The notes under the pieces: model-generated | What the model was told of the DNA's origin: nothing | Seen by the model: the letters and a program-made list of their open reading frames with translations, nothing else | The model's database searches: none | Shown here: positions 6,644 to 16,602 of the stretch, piece by piece | Position numbering within the stretch: the first letter of the stretch is position 1 | Layout: the number at the start of each line of letters is the position of its first letter | Assembly (NCBI RefSeq): GCF_004321985.1 | Contig: NZ_SCQN01000038.1 | Location: 1-33,799, forward strand | DNA: 33,799 nucleotides | Origin: Castellaniella sp. | GTDB taxonomy: Bacteria; Pseudomonadota; Gammaproteobacteria; Burkholderiales; Burkholderiaceae_B | Direction: 5' to 3' | Translations under genes and position numbers: made by a program

Positions 6644-8125
6644 TCAGCTCCCGCTCTTGACGCCGCCGTCAGCACTGCCACCGGAAGTTTCCGCCTTGGG
6701 CGCAGCCTTGGTGCCGCCGACTGCAGTTCCCGCCTTGGGTGCAGGATGGCTTGGCGCCAGGGACGAGGCCAATATCTGTCCAGGCAGCAGGTCGTGCGCC
6801 GAGGTCGGCGTCGTCTCCAGAGAAAATGCCACCGACGGGTCACCCTTTTCCAGGAAGGCTTGGGCATCGGCGGCCGACGCCGGTACGGCCTCAGGTCGCT
6901 GGCGCAAGGCCGACGCCAGGAACCAGTGAATCGCCTCCGGGCTCTGCCAGGGCGACGCGGCCTTCTGCATGGCGGTCACGCCAACCCGGTACTGAGCGCC
7001 TGGATCACCCTGCTTTGCAGCTGACTGAAGCCACTGGGCGGCCTGCACGGGATCTGCTGTCGCGACACCACTCAGGCCCTGGGTATACAACACACCCAGG
7101 CAATACTGAGCCCGGGCCATACCATCCTGAGCCTGCTTGCGATAGGTGTCCAGGCTGGCGGCGGTCTTCAGGTCGCAACCCCTGCTCTCGCTCTGATCGG
7201 CATTGTTGGCAGCCGTCAACAGCAGCGTGACGGCCTGCATCAGATTGGGTTTCTCCACCCCGAACCCCGTGGCATACATGAGCCCCAACGTCGCGCGTGC
7301 GCGTTCACTCTCGCGCTTGGCCGCCTTCTGGAAGAGCTTGACCGCCTGGGACACATCTCTGGCAACGCCGTCCCCCTTCAAGTACATGAGACCGAGGTTG
7401 AAATCAGCATTGGGGTCCTGGGCTGCAGCCGCCTTCCGATAAAACTCGATGGCCATCGCCGGATTTTTCTCCACGCCGGCACCCATGGCGTACATGGCCC
7501 CCAGATTCCCCAGCGCACGGACGTCCCGCCCCGACGATGCTGCCAACCGAAACCAGAAGATGGCTTGGGCGTCGTCCTTTTTGACCCCCTCGCCCAGCGC
7601 GTACATGCCGCCGACGCTGTTCTGCGCGGGTACGAAGCCGTTGCGCGCCGACGACAGATACCACTTGAACGCCTGCGCATGGTCACGTGGTACCCCCCGG
7701 CCCAGGTCATACATCACCCCCAGGTTGAACTTGGCTCGCGGAAAGCCGCGTTGCGCGGAGGCATCATAGAGTTTGGCGGCCCGCGCGAAATCGATACCGA
7801 CGCCGCGCCCCTTGTCATTCATGTAGCCAAGGCCATTTTCACCGACCGAGTTCCCGGCGTCGGCCGCCTTCCGGAACCAGGTGGCAGCATCCTCGACGCT
7901 GACGTCGGTACCGATACCGTCCTGCAGCAGAGCGCCCAGCATTGCCTGGGCATTCGAAGACCCCTGTTTGGCCTGCGTCTGGTACTGCGTAAACGCGCCC
8001 TTGAAGTCGGACTGCAGAAAAGCATCCACAGCGGCGGCCTGCGCAGCGCTGGGCAGACACTGCAGCACAGCACACAGCACGGCGCCAGAAACACCGGTTT
8101 CCAATGCAATACGACTGCTCGACAT
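6644..8125 (-). CDS. Secreted Sel1-repeat (tetratricopeptide-like) protein
   Basis: A 493-residue protein with a signal peptide (about 1-30, cleavage after AQA) followed by roughly eight Sel1-like repeats from about 58 to 400. Each has the pattern of alanine and glycine spacing seen in LGxMYxxGxGVxxDxxQAxxWFxxAA. Such solenoids act as protein-protein scaffolds in the periplasm or outer envelope; the partner is unknown. The tail (about 450-493) is low-complexity, rich in Ala, Gly, Lys and Pro. AGAGGAG lies 7 bases before ATG 8125. The gene is followed on the same strand by pyrB after 100 bases, but that spacer appears to contain pyrB's own promoter, so a shared function is not implied. It diverges from the urease operon. 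Confidence 0.85.
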   Translation of the reverse strand: MSSSRIALETGVSGAVLCAVLQCLPSAAQAAAVDAFLQSDFKGAFTQYQTQAKQGSSNAQAMLGALLQDGIGTDVSVEDAATWFRKAADAGNSVGENGLGYMNDKGRGVGIDFARAAKLYDASAQRGFPRAKFNLGVMYDLGRGVPRDHAQAFKWYLSSARNGFVPAQNSVGGMYALGEGVKKDDAQAIFWFRLAASSGRDVRALGNLGAMYAMGAGVEKNPAMAIEFYRKAAAAQDPNADFNLGLMYLKGDGVARDVSQAVKLFQKAAKRESERARATLGLMYATGFGVEKPNLMQAVTLLLTAANNADQSESRGCDLKTAASLDTYRKQAQDGMARAQYCLGVLYTQGLSGVATADPVQAAQWLQSAAKQGDPGAQYRVGVTAMQKAASPWQSPEAIHWFLASALRQRPEAVPASAADAQAFLEKGDPSVAFSLETTPTSAHDLLPGQILASSLAPSHPAPKAGTAVGGTKAAPKAETSGGSADGGVKSGS

Positions 8126-8389
8126 GAATTCGCTCCTCTACCACATCAAATGTCCCGGCCAAGGCAAGACCACCGTGGCCCTCTGCCGGGGTCGGCACGA
8201 CTGACAGTGATAGCAGGGATTACGCGTTGTGACCATCGGTACAAACAGCAACATTGCCGTTGTCGGTCCCCCGCCCGCCGCCGCGCGTTGCATAATTATC
8301 CGGACCCGATACTCGGACGGAAAACCCCCCATGGACTGGTGCCTGACCGCGGCCAGCAGAACCGCCGGCAGGCGAGCCCGATACATTGC
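8126..8389. promoter_or_regulatory. Divergent spacer between the Sel1 gene and ureD
   Basis: This 264-base spacer must carry the promoters for the Sel1-repeat gene and the urease operon. An AT-rich island, TTGCATAATTAT, at about 8288-8299 is the likeliest -10 area for ureD. No good -35 and no clear sigma-54 -24/-12 pair could be placed, although urease operons are often nitrogen-controlled. The regulator is therefore not identifiable from the sequence. Confidence 0.3.
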
Positions 8390-9253
8390 ATGATGCCGCA
8401 GACGATTTCAGACACCAGGACCTGGCAGGCGACCCTCGATCTCGGCTTCTCACGGAAGGGTGCGCGCAGCGTACTGTCGGCCCAGAACCATACTGGTCCC
8501 CTGCTGGTGCAGCGCGCCCTATACCCCGAAGGCCCGGAAGTCTGCCACATGGCCATACTGCACCCGCCATCCGGCATCGCGGGGGGCGACGAAATCGACA
8601 TCAACATCCACGTCGCCAAAGAGGCTCACGCGACATTGACCACCCCTGGCGCCACCCGTTGGTACAAAGCCAATGGCCGGCGGGCGCGGCAGACCATTCG
8701 CCTGACGGTCGAACCCCAGGCACGGCTGGACTGGCTGCCGATGGAAAACATCTTTTACGAACAGGCAGACGCAACGAATCAGATCGAAATCAGCCTGCAA
8801 CCCGGGGCGCGCGCGATCGGATGGGAAATTTCGCAACTCGGCTCCATCCTGAAGGACGGCCATTGGGGATCGGGACGGGTCCGATCATCCGCTTCCCTCA
8901 GAATCGCAGACCGGTTGCTCTGGGTGGAGGAAGGCTCCATCGCGGCCACTGATCCCTTGAGAACCAGCGTGGCTGGCCTCGCAGGACTGCCGATCCACGC
9001 CACGCTGTGGTGTTTCGGCCCCACCCTGGCTGCGGCACCCACCGAATCGCTCAGCGCTCAGATGCCTTGGCGGGAGGACTTGCGCGCCGGCATGACGGTG
9101 ATAAGCTACGACACGACCCAGTCGCTTCACATGGTCCGTTGCACGGGTCTGCACGCAGAAGACGTCCGCAATCTGCTGGTTGAGGCGTGGATGATCCTGA
9201 GGCGCGACGTGTTGGGTATCGTCGGCACACCTCTCCGCCTATGGAACACCTGA
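8390..9253 (+). CDS. ureD: Urease accessory protein UreD
   Basis: A 287-residue urease maturation factor that binds apo-urease and recruits UreF and UreG for nickel insertion. Family features are the N-terminal [19 protein letters not shown], the segment [29 protein letters not shown], and [13 protein letters not shown]. It is the first gene of a compact ureDABCEFG cluster. Two tandem ATGs (8390, 8393) are possible starts and no strong ribosome binding site is visible; the reading frame stays open far upstream, but that part overlaps the divergent Sel1 gene and is not UreD-like. Confidence is high in the function, moderate in the exact start. Confidence 0.93.
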   Translation: MMPQTISDTRTWQATLDLGFSRKGARSVLSAQNHTGPLLVQRALYPEGPEVCHMAILHPPSGIAGGDEIDINIHVAKEAHATLTTPGATRWYKANGRRARQTIRLTVEPQARLDWLPMENIFYEQADATNQIEISLQPGARAIGWEISQLGSILKDGHWGSGRVRSSASLRIADRLLWVEEGSIAATDPLRTSVAGLAGLPIHATLWCFGPTLAAAPTESLSAQMPWREDLRAGMTVISYDTTQSLHMVRCTGLHAEDVRNLLVEAWMILRRDVLGIVGTPLRLWNT

Positions 9254-9293
9254 TCCGCGACAACCCGCCGCACCCTTTGAAAGAAGCCTGGTC

Positions 9294-9596
9294 ATGGAAC
9301 TGACGCCCCGAGAAAAAGACAAGCTGCTGATCTTCACCGCAGCCTTGCTGGCCGAGCGACGACGCGCCCGCGGCGTGAAACTCAACTACCCTGAAGCCAC
9401 GGCGCTGATCACAGCGGCAGTCATGGAGGGCGCGCGCGACGGAAAAACGGTGGCCGAGCTCATGACGGAAGGCGCCCGCATTCTGACCAAGGACGACGTC
9501 ATGGACGGCATCCCCGAGATGATTTCCAGCATTCAGGTCGAAGCCACCTTCCCGGACGGCACCAAACTGGTCACCGTCCACAACCCCATCCAGTAG
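9294..9596 (+). CDS. ureA: Urease gamma subunit
   Basis: The 100-residue gamma structural subunit of the cytoplasmic nickel urease, which hydrolyses urea to ammonia and carbamate. It starts [23 protein letters not shown] and contains [11 protein letters not shown] and the closing VTVHNPI, all standard for UreA, at the usual length of 100. It lies 40 bases after ureD and 9 bases before ureB. Separate gamma and beta genes are the common bacterial arrangement, unlike the fused subunit of Helicobacter. Confidence 0.97.
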   Translation: MELTPREKDKLLIFTAALLAERRRARGVKLNYPEATALITAAVMEGARDGKTVAELMTEGARILTKDDVMDGIPEMISSIQVEATFPDGTKLVTVHNPIQ

Positions 9597-9605
9597 AGGC
9601 CAGAC

Positions 9606-9914
9606 ATGATTCCCGGTGAAATCATGGCCGAAGACGGGGCAATCACCCTGAACGAAGGCCGCCCCACCATTCGCCTGGAGGTCGTCAACAGCGGTGACCG
9701 GCCGGTACAGGTAGGCTCCCACTATCATTTCGCGGAAGTCAACGACGCCCTGCTGTTCGACCGCAAGGCTGCACGGGGATTCAGGCTCAACATCATCGCC
9801 GGCAACGCAGTGCGCTTCGAGCCGGGGCAGCGCCGTACGGTGGAACTGGTCGCCTTCGCCGGCGCCCGAAGAATCTTCGGATTCCAGGGAAAGATCATGG
9901 GAGCGCTGGAATGA
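9606..9914 (+). CDS. ureB: Urease beta subunit
   Basis: The 102-residue beta structural subunit of urease, with the family start MIPGEI and the motifs [19 protein letters not shown] and [13 protein letters not shown]. Normal length. The stop codon overlaps the ureC start (ATGA at 9911-9914), so beta and alpha subunits are translationally coupled, consistent with equimolar assembly of the (alpha-beta-gamma) trimer. Confidence 0.97.
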   Translation: MIPGEIMAEDGAITLNEGRPTIRLEVVNSGDRPVQVGSHYHFAEVNDALLFDRKAARGFRLNIIAGNAVRFEPGQRRTVELVAFAGARRIFGFQGKIMGALE

Positions 9915-11626
9915 CGACGATCTCCCGCAGGGGCTATGTGGAAACCTTCGGACCCACCGTCGTCAACGGCGTGGGCGACCGGGTACGGCTGGCCGATACC
10001 GATCTCATCGCCGAAGTCGAGCACGACCACACCCTCTACGGTGAAGAGGTCAAATTCGGCGGCGGCAAGGTCATTCGCGACGGCATGGGCCAGAGCCAGC
10101 GGCTCGCGCGCGAGTGCGCCGACATGGTGATCACCAACGCGCTCATCATCGATGCCGTGATCGGCATCGTCAAGGCCGACATCGGGATCAAGGACGGCCT
10201 GATCAGCGGCATCGGCAAAGCCGGCAACCCGGACACCCAGCCCGGAGTCGACATCATCATCGGCGCCTCCACCGACGCCATCGCCGGCGAAGGCATGATC
10301 GTCACGGCCGGGGCCATCGACACGCACATCCACTTCATCTGTCCCCAGCAGATCGAGGCCGCCCTGACCAACGGCACGACGACCATGATCGGCGGCGGTA
10401 CCGGGCCGGCTGCGGGCACCCAGGCGGTCAGCAGCACCAACGGCCCCTGGAACATCATGGCCATGATGCAGGCGCTGGATGTCTTCCCGGTGAACACCGG
10501 GCAACTCGGCAAAGGCAGCACCAGTTCTCCGGATGCCGTACGCGAACAGATCCGGGCAGGTGCCATGGGCCTGAAGATCCATGAAGACTGGGCCGCCACG
10601 CCCGCCGCAATCGACAATGCGCTGAGCATCGCGGACGAAATGGACGTCCAGGTAGCCCTGCACAGCGACACCCTGAATGAATCAGGCTTCGTCGAGGACA
10701 CGTTCGCGGCCTTCAAGGGCCGCACCATCCACTCCTTCCACACCGAGGGCGCGGGCGGCGGACACGCCCCCGACATCATCCGGGCAGCCGGCATGCCCAA
10801 CGTTCTGCCGGCCTCGACGAACCCGACCATGCCGTTCACGCGCAACACCATCGATGAGCACCTGGACATGCTCATGGTGTGCCACCATCTGGACCCGTCG
10901 ATTGCCGAGGACCTGGCCTTTGCCGAAAGCCGCATCCGGCGGGAGACCATCGCGGCCGAAGACGTGCTGCACGACCTGGGTGCGCTCTCCATCATGAGCT
11001 CAGACTCCCAGGCCATGGGCCGGGTGGGCGAAGTCGTGCTGCGTACCTGGCAGACCGCCCACAAGATGAAGCGGCAGCGCGGCCCACTGGAGGGCGACAA
11101 CGCTCGCCGCGACAACGAACGGATCAAACGCTACATTGCCAAATACACCATCAACCCCGCACTGGCACAGGGCATATCCCACCTGATCGGTTCGGTGGAA
11201 GTCGGCAAGCTTGCCGACCTCGTCATCTGGAACCCCGCCTTCTTCGGCGTGAAACCATCGCTGGTCGTAAAGGGCGGCATGGTGGCCATGGCCAGCATGG
11301 GGGATCGCGGTGGCTCCATCGCCACTCCACAGCCCAAGATCCTGGAGCCTATGTGGGGAAGCTACGGGCGGGCCTTGCGCACATCAGTGCAGTTCGTGTC
11401 CCAGGCGGCATTGGACAACCCCGAAATCCACCAGCTCGGCCTGAACAAGCGGCTGGAAGCCGTCCACGGATGCCGCACGATCACCAAGCACGACATGGTG
11501 CGCAACAACTGGCTGCCCCACATCACAGTCGACCCCCAGACCTATGAAGTCTTCGCCAACGGTGAACTGCTGACTTGCGAGGCCGTGAACGAACTTCCCA
11601 TGTCCCAACGCTACTTCCTGTTCTGA
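9911..11626 (+). CDS. ureC: Urease alpha (catalytic) subunit
   Basis: The 571-residue catalytic subunit carrying the dinuclear nickel site. All active-site residues are present: H139 and H141 in THIHF, the carbamylated lysine K222 in GLKIHEDW, H251 in ALHSDT, H277 in SFHTEG, the mobile-flap C324-H325 (VCHHLD) and D365 in SSDSQAMG. Each is offset by five from Klebsiella numbering. The end, MSQRYFLF, is the family C-terminus. The gene overlaps ureB by four bases and is followed two bases later by ureE. There is no sign of truncation or of a missing ligand, so the enzyme should be active once loaded with nickel. Confidence 0.98.
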   Translation: MTTISRRGYVETFGPTVVNGVGDRVRLADTDLIAEVEHDHTLYGEEVKFGGGKVIRDGMGQSQRLARECADMVITNALIIDAVIGIVKADIGIKDGLISGIGKAGNPDTQPGVDIIIGASTDAIAGEGMIVTAGAIDTHIHFICPQQIEAALTNGTTTMIGGGTGPAAGTQAVSSTNGPWNIMAMMQALDVFPVNTGQLGKGSTSSPDAVREQIRAGAMGLKIHEDWAATPAAIDNALSIADEMDVQVALHSDTLNESGFVEDTFAAFKGRTIHSFHTEGAGGGHAPDIIRAAGMPNVLPASTNPTMPFTRNTIDEHLDMLMVCHHLDPSIAEDLAFAESRIRRETIAAEDVLHDLGALSIMSSDSQAMGRVGEVVLRTWQTAHKMKRQRGPLEGDNARRDNERIKRYIAKYTINPALAQGISHLIGSVEVGKLADLVIWNPAFFGVKPSLVVKGGMVAMASMGDRGGSIATPQPKILEPMWGSYGRALRTSVQFVSQAALDNPEIHQLGLNKRLEAVHGCRTITKHDMVRNNWLPHITVDPQTYEVFANGELLTCEAVNELPMSQRYFLF

Positions 11627-11628
11627 TC

Positions 11629-12171
11629 ATGCGCCTCGCCACCACCATCATTCCCTGGGAACACGCTGGGCCACATGCCGCCCAGGCTGGACAAAACGTG
11701 ACGCTGACACTGGCTCAGCGGCGCCACAGCCGGCAGCGGCTGGTCCTCTCGGACGGCGAAGCCGTGGGCCTGTCCATCGCCCGCGGCATCGTGCTCCATG
11801 ACGGCGATCTGCTGGATACGGCCGATGGCCGCTACATTCGCGTGATCGCAGCCCACGAAGACCTGCTGCGCGTCACGTCCGGATCCCACCGGGCGCTGAC
11901 GTGCGCCGCCTACCACCTGGGCAACCGCCACGTCGCACTGGAGGTTGCCGACGGCTATCTGCAGCTTGGCTACGATGCGGTGCTGGCGGACATGTTGGCG
12001 CACCTTCCGGATGTCAAGGCCGAGCGTGTCCAGGCCCCCTTCGAGCCGGAAGCGGGCGCCTATGGCGGCGGCCACCACCACGGCCACGACGAAACGTTCG
12101 AGGAAGACTACGCACTGGCTCAGGCAGCCTTTCATGCGCACGACAAGCCCCATCCGGGCCACCACTCATGA
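11629..12171 (+). CDS. ureE: Urease nickel metallochaperone UreE
   Basis: A 180-residue cytoplasmic nickel chaperone that delivers Ni2+ to the UreDFG-apourease complex. The N-terminal domain includes RRHSRQRLVLSDGEAVGL; the metal-binding domain has AYHLGNRHVALEV with the conserved histidine. The C-terminal tail is histidine-rich, with nine histidines among the last 35 residues (GGGHHHGHD and HPGHHS), suggesting extra nickel storage as in Klebsiella UreE. ATG 11629 lies two bases after the ureC stop. Its stop overlaps the ureF start at ATGA (12168-12171). UreE and UreF are reported as a single fused protein in some Bordetella; here they are separate. Confidence 0.96.
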   Translation: MRLATTIIPWEHAGPHAAQAGQNVTLTLAQRRHSRQRLVLSDGEAVGLSIARGIVLHDGDLLDTADGRYIRVIAAHEDLLRVTSGSHRALTCAAYHLGNRHVALEVADGYLQLGYDAVLADMLAHLPDVKAERVQAPFEPEAGAYGGGHHHGHDETFEEDYALAQAAFHAHDKPHPGHHS

Positions 12172-12881
12172 ACCCGGACGCCCCCATCGCCGTCAGCCTG
12201 GACAGCCTGACCATCCTGCAGCAGATATCTTCGCCGGCGCTCCCCATCGGCGGCTTCACCTATTCCCAGGGGCTGGAAGCCGCTGTGGAATTGCGTCTGA
12301 TCCATGACGAGGCCTCTGCCGCACAGTGGATCACGGCACAACTCCACACCGTCATGACACCGTCCGAAGCGCCGCTATGGTGCCTGCTGTTCGACGCCTG
12401 GCAGCGCCAGGACGACGACGCGGTCCGACATTGGAACGGGTGGTTCCACGCCTCCCGCGAAACGCAGGAAATCCGCCAGGAAACCGAACAGATGGGGCGG
12501 TCGCTGGCACGCCTGGCCCGGGAATTGAGTTGGGTTGGCGAAGCCAGCCTCAGTCTGCTGGATCGCCTGCAACCGCTGACACTGCCGCTGGTGCACAGCC
12601 TGATCTGCGCGACAGCGCGCATTCCACAGCCGGCCGGCCTGTCCGCGTATCTGTTCACCTGGCTGGAAAACCAGATCGCCGCAGCCGTCAAGAGCGTGCC
12701 GCTGGGTCAGACAGCCGGACAACGCATTCTCGACGGACTGCGCCGGCAGATCCCGGCCTTGGTGGACGAAGCCCAGACCCGCAGCCACACCGCGCCCCCC
12801 GCCCTGCACACCCTGGCGCCACAATACGGTATCGTTTCCTCACGGCACGCGAGCCAGTTCTCCCGACTGTTCCGATCCTGA
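12168..12881 (+). CDS. ureF: Urease accessory protein UreF
   Basis: A 237-residue helical accessory protein of the urease activation complex, bridging UreD and UreG. The family signature [17 protein letters not shown] (about 21-37) and the C-terminal [14 protein letters not shown] are present. Translation is coupled to ureE by a four-base overlap. It is followed after 29 bases by ureG. The length is as expected and no anomalies are seen. Confidence 0.95.
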   Translation: MNPDAPIAVSLDSLTILQQISSPALPIGGFTYSQGLEAAVELRLIHDEASAAQWITAQLHTVMTPSEAPLWCLLFDAWQRQDDDAVRHWNGWFHASRETQEIRQETEQMGRSLARLARELSWVGEASLSLLDRLQPLTLPLVHSLICATARIPQPAGLSAYLFTWLENQIAAAVKSVPLGQTAGQRILDGLRRQIPALVDEAQTRSHTAPPALHTLAPQYGIVSSRHASQFSRLFRS

Positions 12882-12910
12882 CCGCCGCCGCTCCTTTCGG
12901 GTCACGCATC

Positions 12911-13555
12911 ATGCAAAACCAGTCTGTCATCCCAGGTCGCCAGAAACCACTGCCACCTCTGCGCGTCGGCATTGCAGGCCCTGTGGGTTCGGGCAAAACC
13001 ACGCTCCTGGAAAAACTCTGCAAGGCCATGCGCGAGAACTACGACGTGGTCGCCATCACGAACGACATCTACACCAAGGAAGACCAACGGCTGCTCACCG
13101 TGTCCGGCGCACTACCGCCCGAACGCATCATGGGAGTGGAAACCGGCGGCTGCCCGCACACCGCCATTCGCGAGGACGCCTCCATCAATCTGGCCGCCAT
13201 CGACCACATGCTGGGCCTGTTTCCGGAGGCCGACATCGTCTTCATCGAATCGGGCGGTGACAATCTCGCCGCAACGTTCAGTCCGGAACTCGCGGACCTC
13301 ACACTCTATGTCATCGATGTGGCCGCAGGCGAGAAAATCCCGCGCAAGGGCGGCCCGGGCATCACCAAGTCAGACCTTTTCGTCATTAACAAGACCGACC
13401 TGGCCCCATACGTGGGGGCGAACCTGGACGTGATGCGATCGGACACGCTGCGCATGCGCGGCGACAAGCCGTTCGTGATGACTAACCTGATGAAGGGAGA
13501 AGGACTGGACGAAGTGGTCGGTTTCCTCCACAAGGAAGGTCTGCTCGCTCGCTGA
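12911..13555 (+). CDS. ureG: Urease accessory GTPase UreG
   Basis: A 214-residue SIMIBI-class GTPase that drives nickel insertion into urease. The P-loop GPVGSGKT is at 23-30, the nickel-binding C81-P82-H83 motif is in [15 protein letters not shown], the [18 protein letters not shown] switch region is intact, and the base-recognition NKTD motif follows. ATG 12911 gives the standard short N-terminus before [14 protein letters not shown]. It is the last gene of the urease cluster. No ureJ or nickel importer is present in the window, so nickel supply must be encoded elsewhere. It converges on cysN across a 62-base spacer without an obvious terminator. Confidence 0.97.
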   Translation: MQNQSVIPGRQKPLPPLRVGIAGPVGSGKTTLLEKLCKAMRENYDVVAITNDIYTKEDQRLLTVSGALPPERIMGVETGGCPHTAIREDASINLAAIDHMLGLFPEADIVFIESGGDNLAATFSPELADLTLYVIDVAAGEKIPRKGGPGITKSDLFVINKTDLAPYVGANLDVMRSDTLRMRGDKPFVMTNLMKGEGLDEVVGFLHKEGLLAR

Positions 13556-13617
13556 ACTGGATGAACCGCGCACCGGCCGTAGCGCCCACCGACGGGAAGA
13601 TTCGGCAGACTGATCCC

Positions 13618-14922
13618 TCAGAATGCCAACCGGACCATACCAGCCGCCGCACTCTGATGGCTGGCATCGTCGATCAAAATGAACGCACCGGTTGCGCGCT
13701 GCCGGTCGTAATCATCCAGCGCCAACGGGTCCCGCGTCCGGATGCGGACACGCCCGATATCGTTCAGGCCCAACGTGCCGCGCCAAGGCACGCTGCGCAG
13801 CTCGTGAATATCGCGCCGCGCCGAGACCTCTTCCACACGCGCCTGTGTCACCCGGGACCCCTGCTTGAGCCAGTACCAGCGCGACGGATCCAGCGCCTGC
13901 CGGTCCAGCCAGCACAGATCCGCCTGGAACTGGCGCGATAGCTCGGGCTGCGAATCGGCATCCACGAGCAGGTCGCCGCGCGACACGTCCACATCCCGAT
14001 CCAGCACCACCGTAATACTGTCGCCGGAACGGGCCGCTTCCAGCTGCTCGTCCCCGCGCCACAGTTCGCGAATGTGCACCGATTCACCGCCCGGCAGCAC
14101 CCGGACCGCATCCCCAACATGCCACGCGCCGCCCTGGAGCTGTCCGGCATAACCCCGGAAGGCCTGCGCGGTGCTGCCGTCGTGACGAATCACCCATTGC
14201 ACGAAAAAGCGCGCGGCGCCCGTTCCCGACTGCCCGCCCACCGGCAACGACTCCAGCAACGGCAGCAATGGCAGCCCATCGTGCCAAGGCATGTGACCAC
14301 TGGCATGAACCACGTTGTCCCCGGTCAGCGCTGAAAGCGGCAGGCAGTGCAGCGCCGGAATCGCCAGATGCCGCGCCAGATCCTGGCACGATACCCGAAT
14401 CCGTTCAAAGACCGCGCGATCCCAGCCGACCTGATCCATCTTGTTGACTGCCACTACGATATGACGCAGCCCCAGCAGCCGCGCCAGCGTGGCATGACGC
14501 TTGGTCTGCGGCAGCAACTCGCCGCTGGCGGCCCGGGCGGCGTCGATCAGAATGACGGCCGCGTCGGCCGTGGACGCACCAGTCACCATATTGCGGGTGT
14601 ACTGCTCGTGACCGGGCGCATCGGCGATGATGAATTTGCGCACAGGCGTGGCGAAATAGCGATACGCCACATCGATGGTGATGCCCTGCTCGCGTTCCGC
14701 TTCCAGGCCGTCGGTCAGCAGCGCCAGATCCACCGCGTTCTCGGGCGCGCGAGAATAGCGCGAGCCTGAAATGGCCTTGAGCTGATCTGCGAACACACCT
14801 TTGCTGTCCAGCAGGAGGCGCCCGATCAGCGTGGATTTGCCGTCGTCGACCGATCCTGCCGTCACCAGCCGCAGCACGCTCGTGTCCTGGCTCAGCGGCC
14901 AGCGTTCATTGATTGCGTTCAT
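13618..14922 (-). CDS. cysN: Sulfate adenylyltransferase GTPase subunit CysN
   Basis: The 434-residue GTPase subunit of ATP sulfurylase; GTP hydrolysis drives CysD to form adenosine 5'-phosphosulfate (APS) from sulfate and ATP. An EF-Tu-like G domain shows GSVDDGKS (23-30), DAPGHEQY (101-108) and NKMD (160-163), followed by beta-barrel domains. The protein ends without an APS-kinase domain, so it is not a CysNC fusion. It is the last gene of cysG-H-D-N, its start overlapping the cysD stop by one base (TGATG). Confidence 0.96.
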   Translation of the reverse strand: MNAINERWPLSQDTSVLRLVTAGSVDDGKSTLIGRLLLDSKGVFADQLKAISGSRYSRAPENAVDLALLTDGLEAEREQGITIDVAYRYFATPVRKFIIADAPGHEQYTRNMVTGASTADAAVILIDAARAASGELLPQTKRHATLARLLGLRHIVVAVNKMDQVGWDRAVFERIRVSCQDLARHLAIPALHCLPLSALTGDNVVHASGHMPWHDGLPLLPLLESLPVGGQSGTGAARFFVQWVIRHDGSTAQAFRGYAGQLQGGAWHVGDAVRVLPGGESVHIRELWRGDEQLEAARSGDSITVVLDRDVDVSRGDLLVDADSQPELSRQFQADLCWLDRQALDPSRWYWLKQGSRVTQARVEEVSARRDIHELRSVPWRGTLGLNDIGRVRIRTRDPLALDDYDRQRATGAFILIDDASHQSAAAGMVRLAF

Positions 14923-15836
14923 CAGAAATACCCCCGTTTCTTGCGGCGCTCCATGGACGCCTCGGACACCTGGTCATCCATGCGGGTCGCCCCGCGTTCC
15001 GTGATGTTCGTTACGGCCGTCTCCGCGATGATGTCTGCAGACGTGGTCGCATCGGATGCCACGGGACAGGTGCAGGACACATCTCCCACTGTGCGGAAAC
15101 GCACGTTCAACCGTTCGACCGCTTCGCCCTCGTGTGCTGGCGTGAGCGCTGTCACGGGGGCCAACAGCCCCTTGCGACGCACGACGTCGCGCGCATGGCT
15201 GTAATACAGCGACGGAAGCGATAACCGTTCGCGCTCCACATACTGCCAGACATCCAGCTCAGTCCAGTTCGAAATCGGAAATACGCGGATGTTCTCGCCT
15301 GGGTGCACCTTCGTGTTGTACAGGTTCCACAATTCCGGGCGCTGGTTCTTGGGATCCCACTGGCCGAATTCATCGCGGAAGGAGCAGATGCGTTCCTTGG
15401 CCCGGGCTTTTTCCTCATCGCGGCGCGCACCGCCAATGCAAGCGTCGAACCGGAATTCGGCGATCGCCTCCAGCAGCGTGGTAGCCTGGGCGGCGTTACG
15501 CGAGTCATTCGCATGCTGCAGCACGACGGTGCCGCGTGCAATCGAGTCTTCCACGCGACGCACGATCAATGTCTCGCCCAGCTCTGCGACCCGACGGTCA
15601 CGGAACGCAATCACCTCCGGAAAATTGTGGCCAGTGTCCACGTGCAGCAGCGGAAACGGAAACTTGCCCGGCCGGAAGGCCTTTTCGGCCAGCCGCAGCA
15701 GCACACAGGAGTCCTTGCCACCCGAAAACAGCAGCACCGGACGCTCGCACTCGGCGGCGACCTCCCGCAGGATGTGAACGGCTTCGGACTCCAGCCAGTC
15801 CAGATGGGTTTGCTCGAGCAAGGTGGCAGTTTCCAT
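14922..15836 (-). CDS. cysD: Sulfate adenylyltransferase catalytic subunit CysD
   Basis: The 304-residue catalytic subunit of ATP sulfurylase, with the PP-loop SGGKDS (38-43) that binds ATP, the HVDTGHNFPEV segment, GGARRDEEKARAKER and the characteristic C-terminal RKKRGYF. ATG 15836 gives the standard start before LEQTHLDWLESEAVHILREV and lies four bases after the cysH stop. The frame is open further upstream, but that part overlaps cysH and is not CysD-like. It pairs with CysN, encoded immediately downstream. Confidence 0.96.
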   Translation of the reverse strand: METATLLEQTHLDWLESEAVHILREVAAECERPVLLFSGGKDSCVLLRLAEKAFRPGKFPFPLLHVDTGHNFPEVIAFRDRRVAELGETLIVRRVEDSIARGTVVLQHANDSRNAAQATTLLEAIAEFRFDACIGGARRDEEKARAKERICSFRDEFGQWDPKNQRPELWNLYNTKVHPGENIRVFPISNWTELDVWQYVERERLSLPSLYYSHARDVVRRKGLLAPVTALTPAHEGEAVERLNVRFRTVGDVSCTCPVASDATTSADIIAETAVTNITERGATRMDDQVSEASMERRKKRGYF

Positions 15837-15840
15837 GATT

Positions 15841-16602
15841 TCAAACGGAAGAATGAGGGAGATTTCGCGGGATGACGGTCGGCGTGTGCGGATGCGCAGC
15901 AGGGGCGACGTGCAGGCCACACTCGCGGCTCTGGCGCTGCTCCCACCACCAGCGGCCGGCGCGCAGATCCTCGCCGGGGCGCACCGCCCGGGTACAGGGC
16001 TCGCAGCCAATGGACGGATAGCCTCGGTCGTGCAGCGGGTTGTAGGGCACATCCAGGGCGCGCACCACGGCCCAGACGTCCTTGGTGGACCAAGTGGCAA
16101 GCGGATTGAACTTCTGCAGCCCGAAAGATTCGTCCCATTGGGATTCAGGCAGTTCCGCACGAGTCACGGACTGCTCCCGGCGCTGGCCGGTGATCCAGGC
16201 CGAATGGCCGGCCAGTGCGCGACGCAGCGGTTCCACCTTACGAATCGCACAGCATTCCTGGCGCAGCGCCACACTTTCATAAAAAGCGTACTTCCCGTGA
16301 TCGGCCACGTAGGCCGCCACGGCACCAGAATCAGGATGCATCAGCTGCACATCCAGGCCATACCGATCGCGGACCACGTCCACCATGGCCAGCGTCTCCG
16401 CATGTAGCATATCGGTGTCGAGCATGAAAACGCCCAGTGGCTGCGGCAACTGCATCAGCGCGTGGATCAGCAGACTATCCTCGACGCCCATGGAAGACGC
16501 CAGCAGGGCATCCGGATGTGCGGCGGCAATGTCGGCGAGCCGCGCCAACAACGCCTCCCAGCGAACTGCCAGAAGCTCACTCAAGCGATCATCCGTCTTC
16601 AT
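15841..16602 (-). CDS. cysH: Assimilatory APS reductase (iron-sulfur type CysH)
   Basis: A 253-residue reductase that makes sulfite with thioredoxin as electron donor. It has the SSMGVEDS phosphate loop (36-43), DTDMLH (62-67), the paired cysteines C117-C118 ([11 protein letters not shown]) and C200-x2-C203 (GCEPCTRAV) that ligate a 4Fe-4S cluster, and the catalytic C228 in ECGLH. The four extra cysteines are known to mark enzymes that use APS rather than PAPS. This agrees with the absence of an APS kinase gene (cysC) and of a CysNC fusion. Start and stop are tightly packed: ATGA overlap with cysG at 16599-16602, four bases before cysD. A GGAGG ribosome binding site lies within the cysG end. 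Confidence 0.95.
   Translation of the reverse strand: MKTDDRLSELLAVRWEALLARLADIAAAHPDALLASSMGVEDSLLIHALMQLPQPLGVFMLDTDMLHAETLAMVDVVRDRYGLDVQLMHPDSGAVAAYVADHGKYAFYESVALRQECCAIRKVEPLRRALAGHSAWITGQRREQSVTRAELPESQWDESFGLQKFNPLATWSTKDVWAVVRALDVPYNPLHDRGYPSIGCEPCTRAVRPGEDLRAGRWWWEQRQSRECGLHVAPAAHPHTPTVIPRNLPHSSV

Noticed and set aside
8126-8389. Possible sigma-54 promoter for the urease operon
   Set aside because: A TTGCAT is present near 8288, but no GG dinucleotide lies at the required -24 spacing; a nitrogen-controlled promoter cannot be supported.
12326-12910. Upstream in-frame extension of ureG to position 12326
   Set aside because: The extension overlaps ureF, has no UreG similarity, and ATG 12911 gives the standard family N-terminus.
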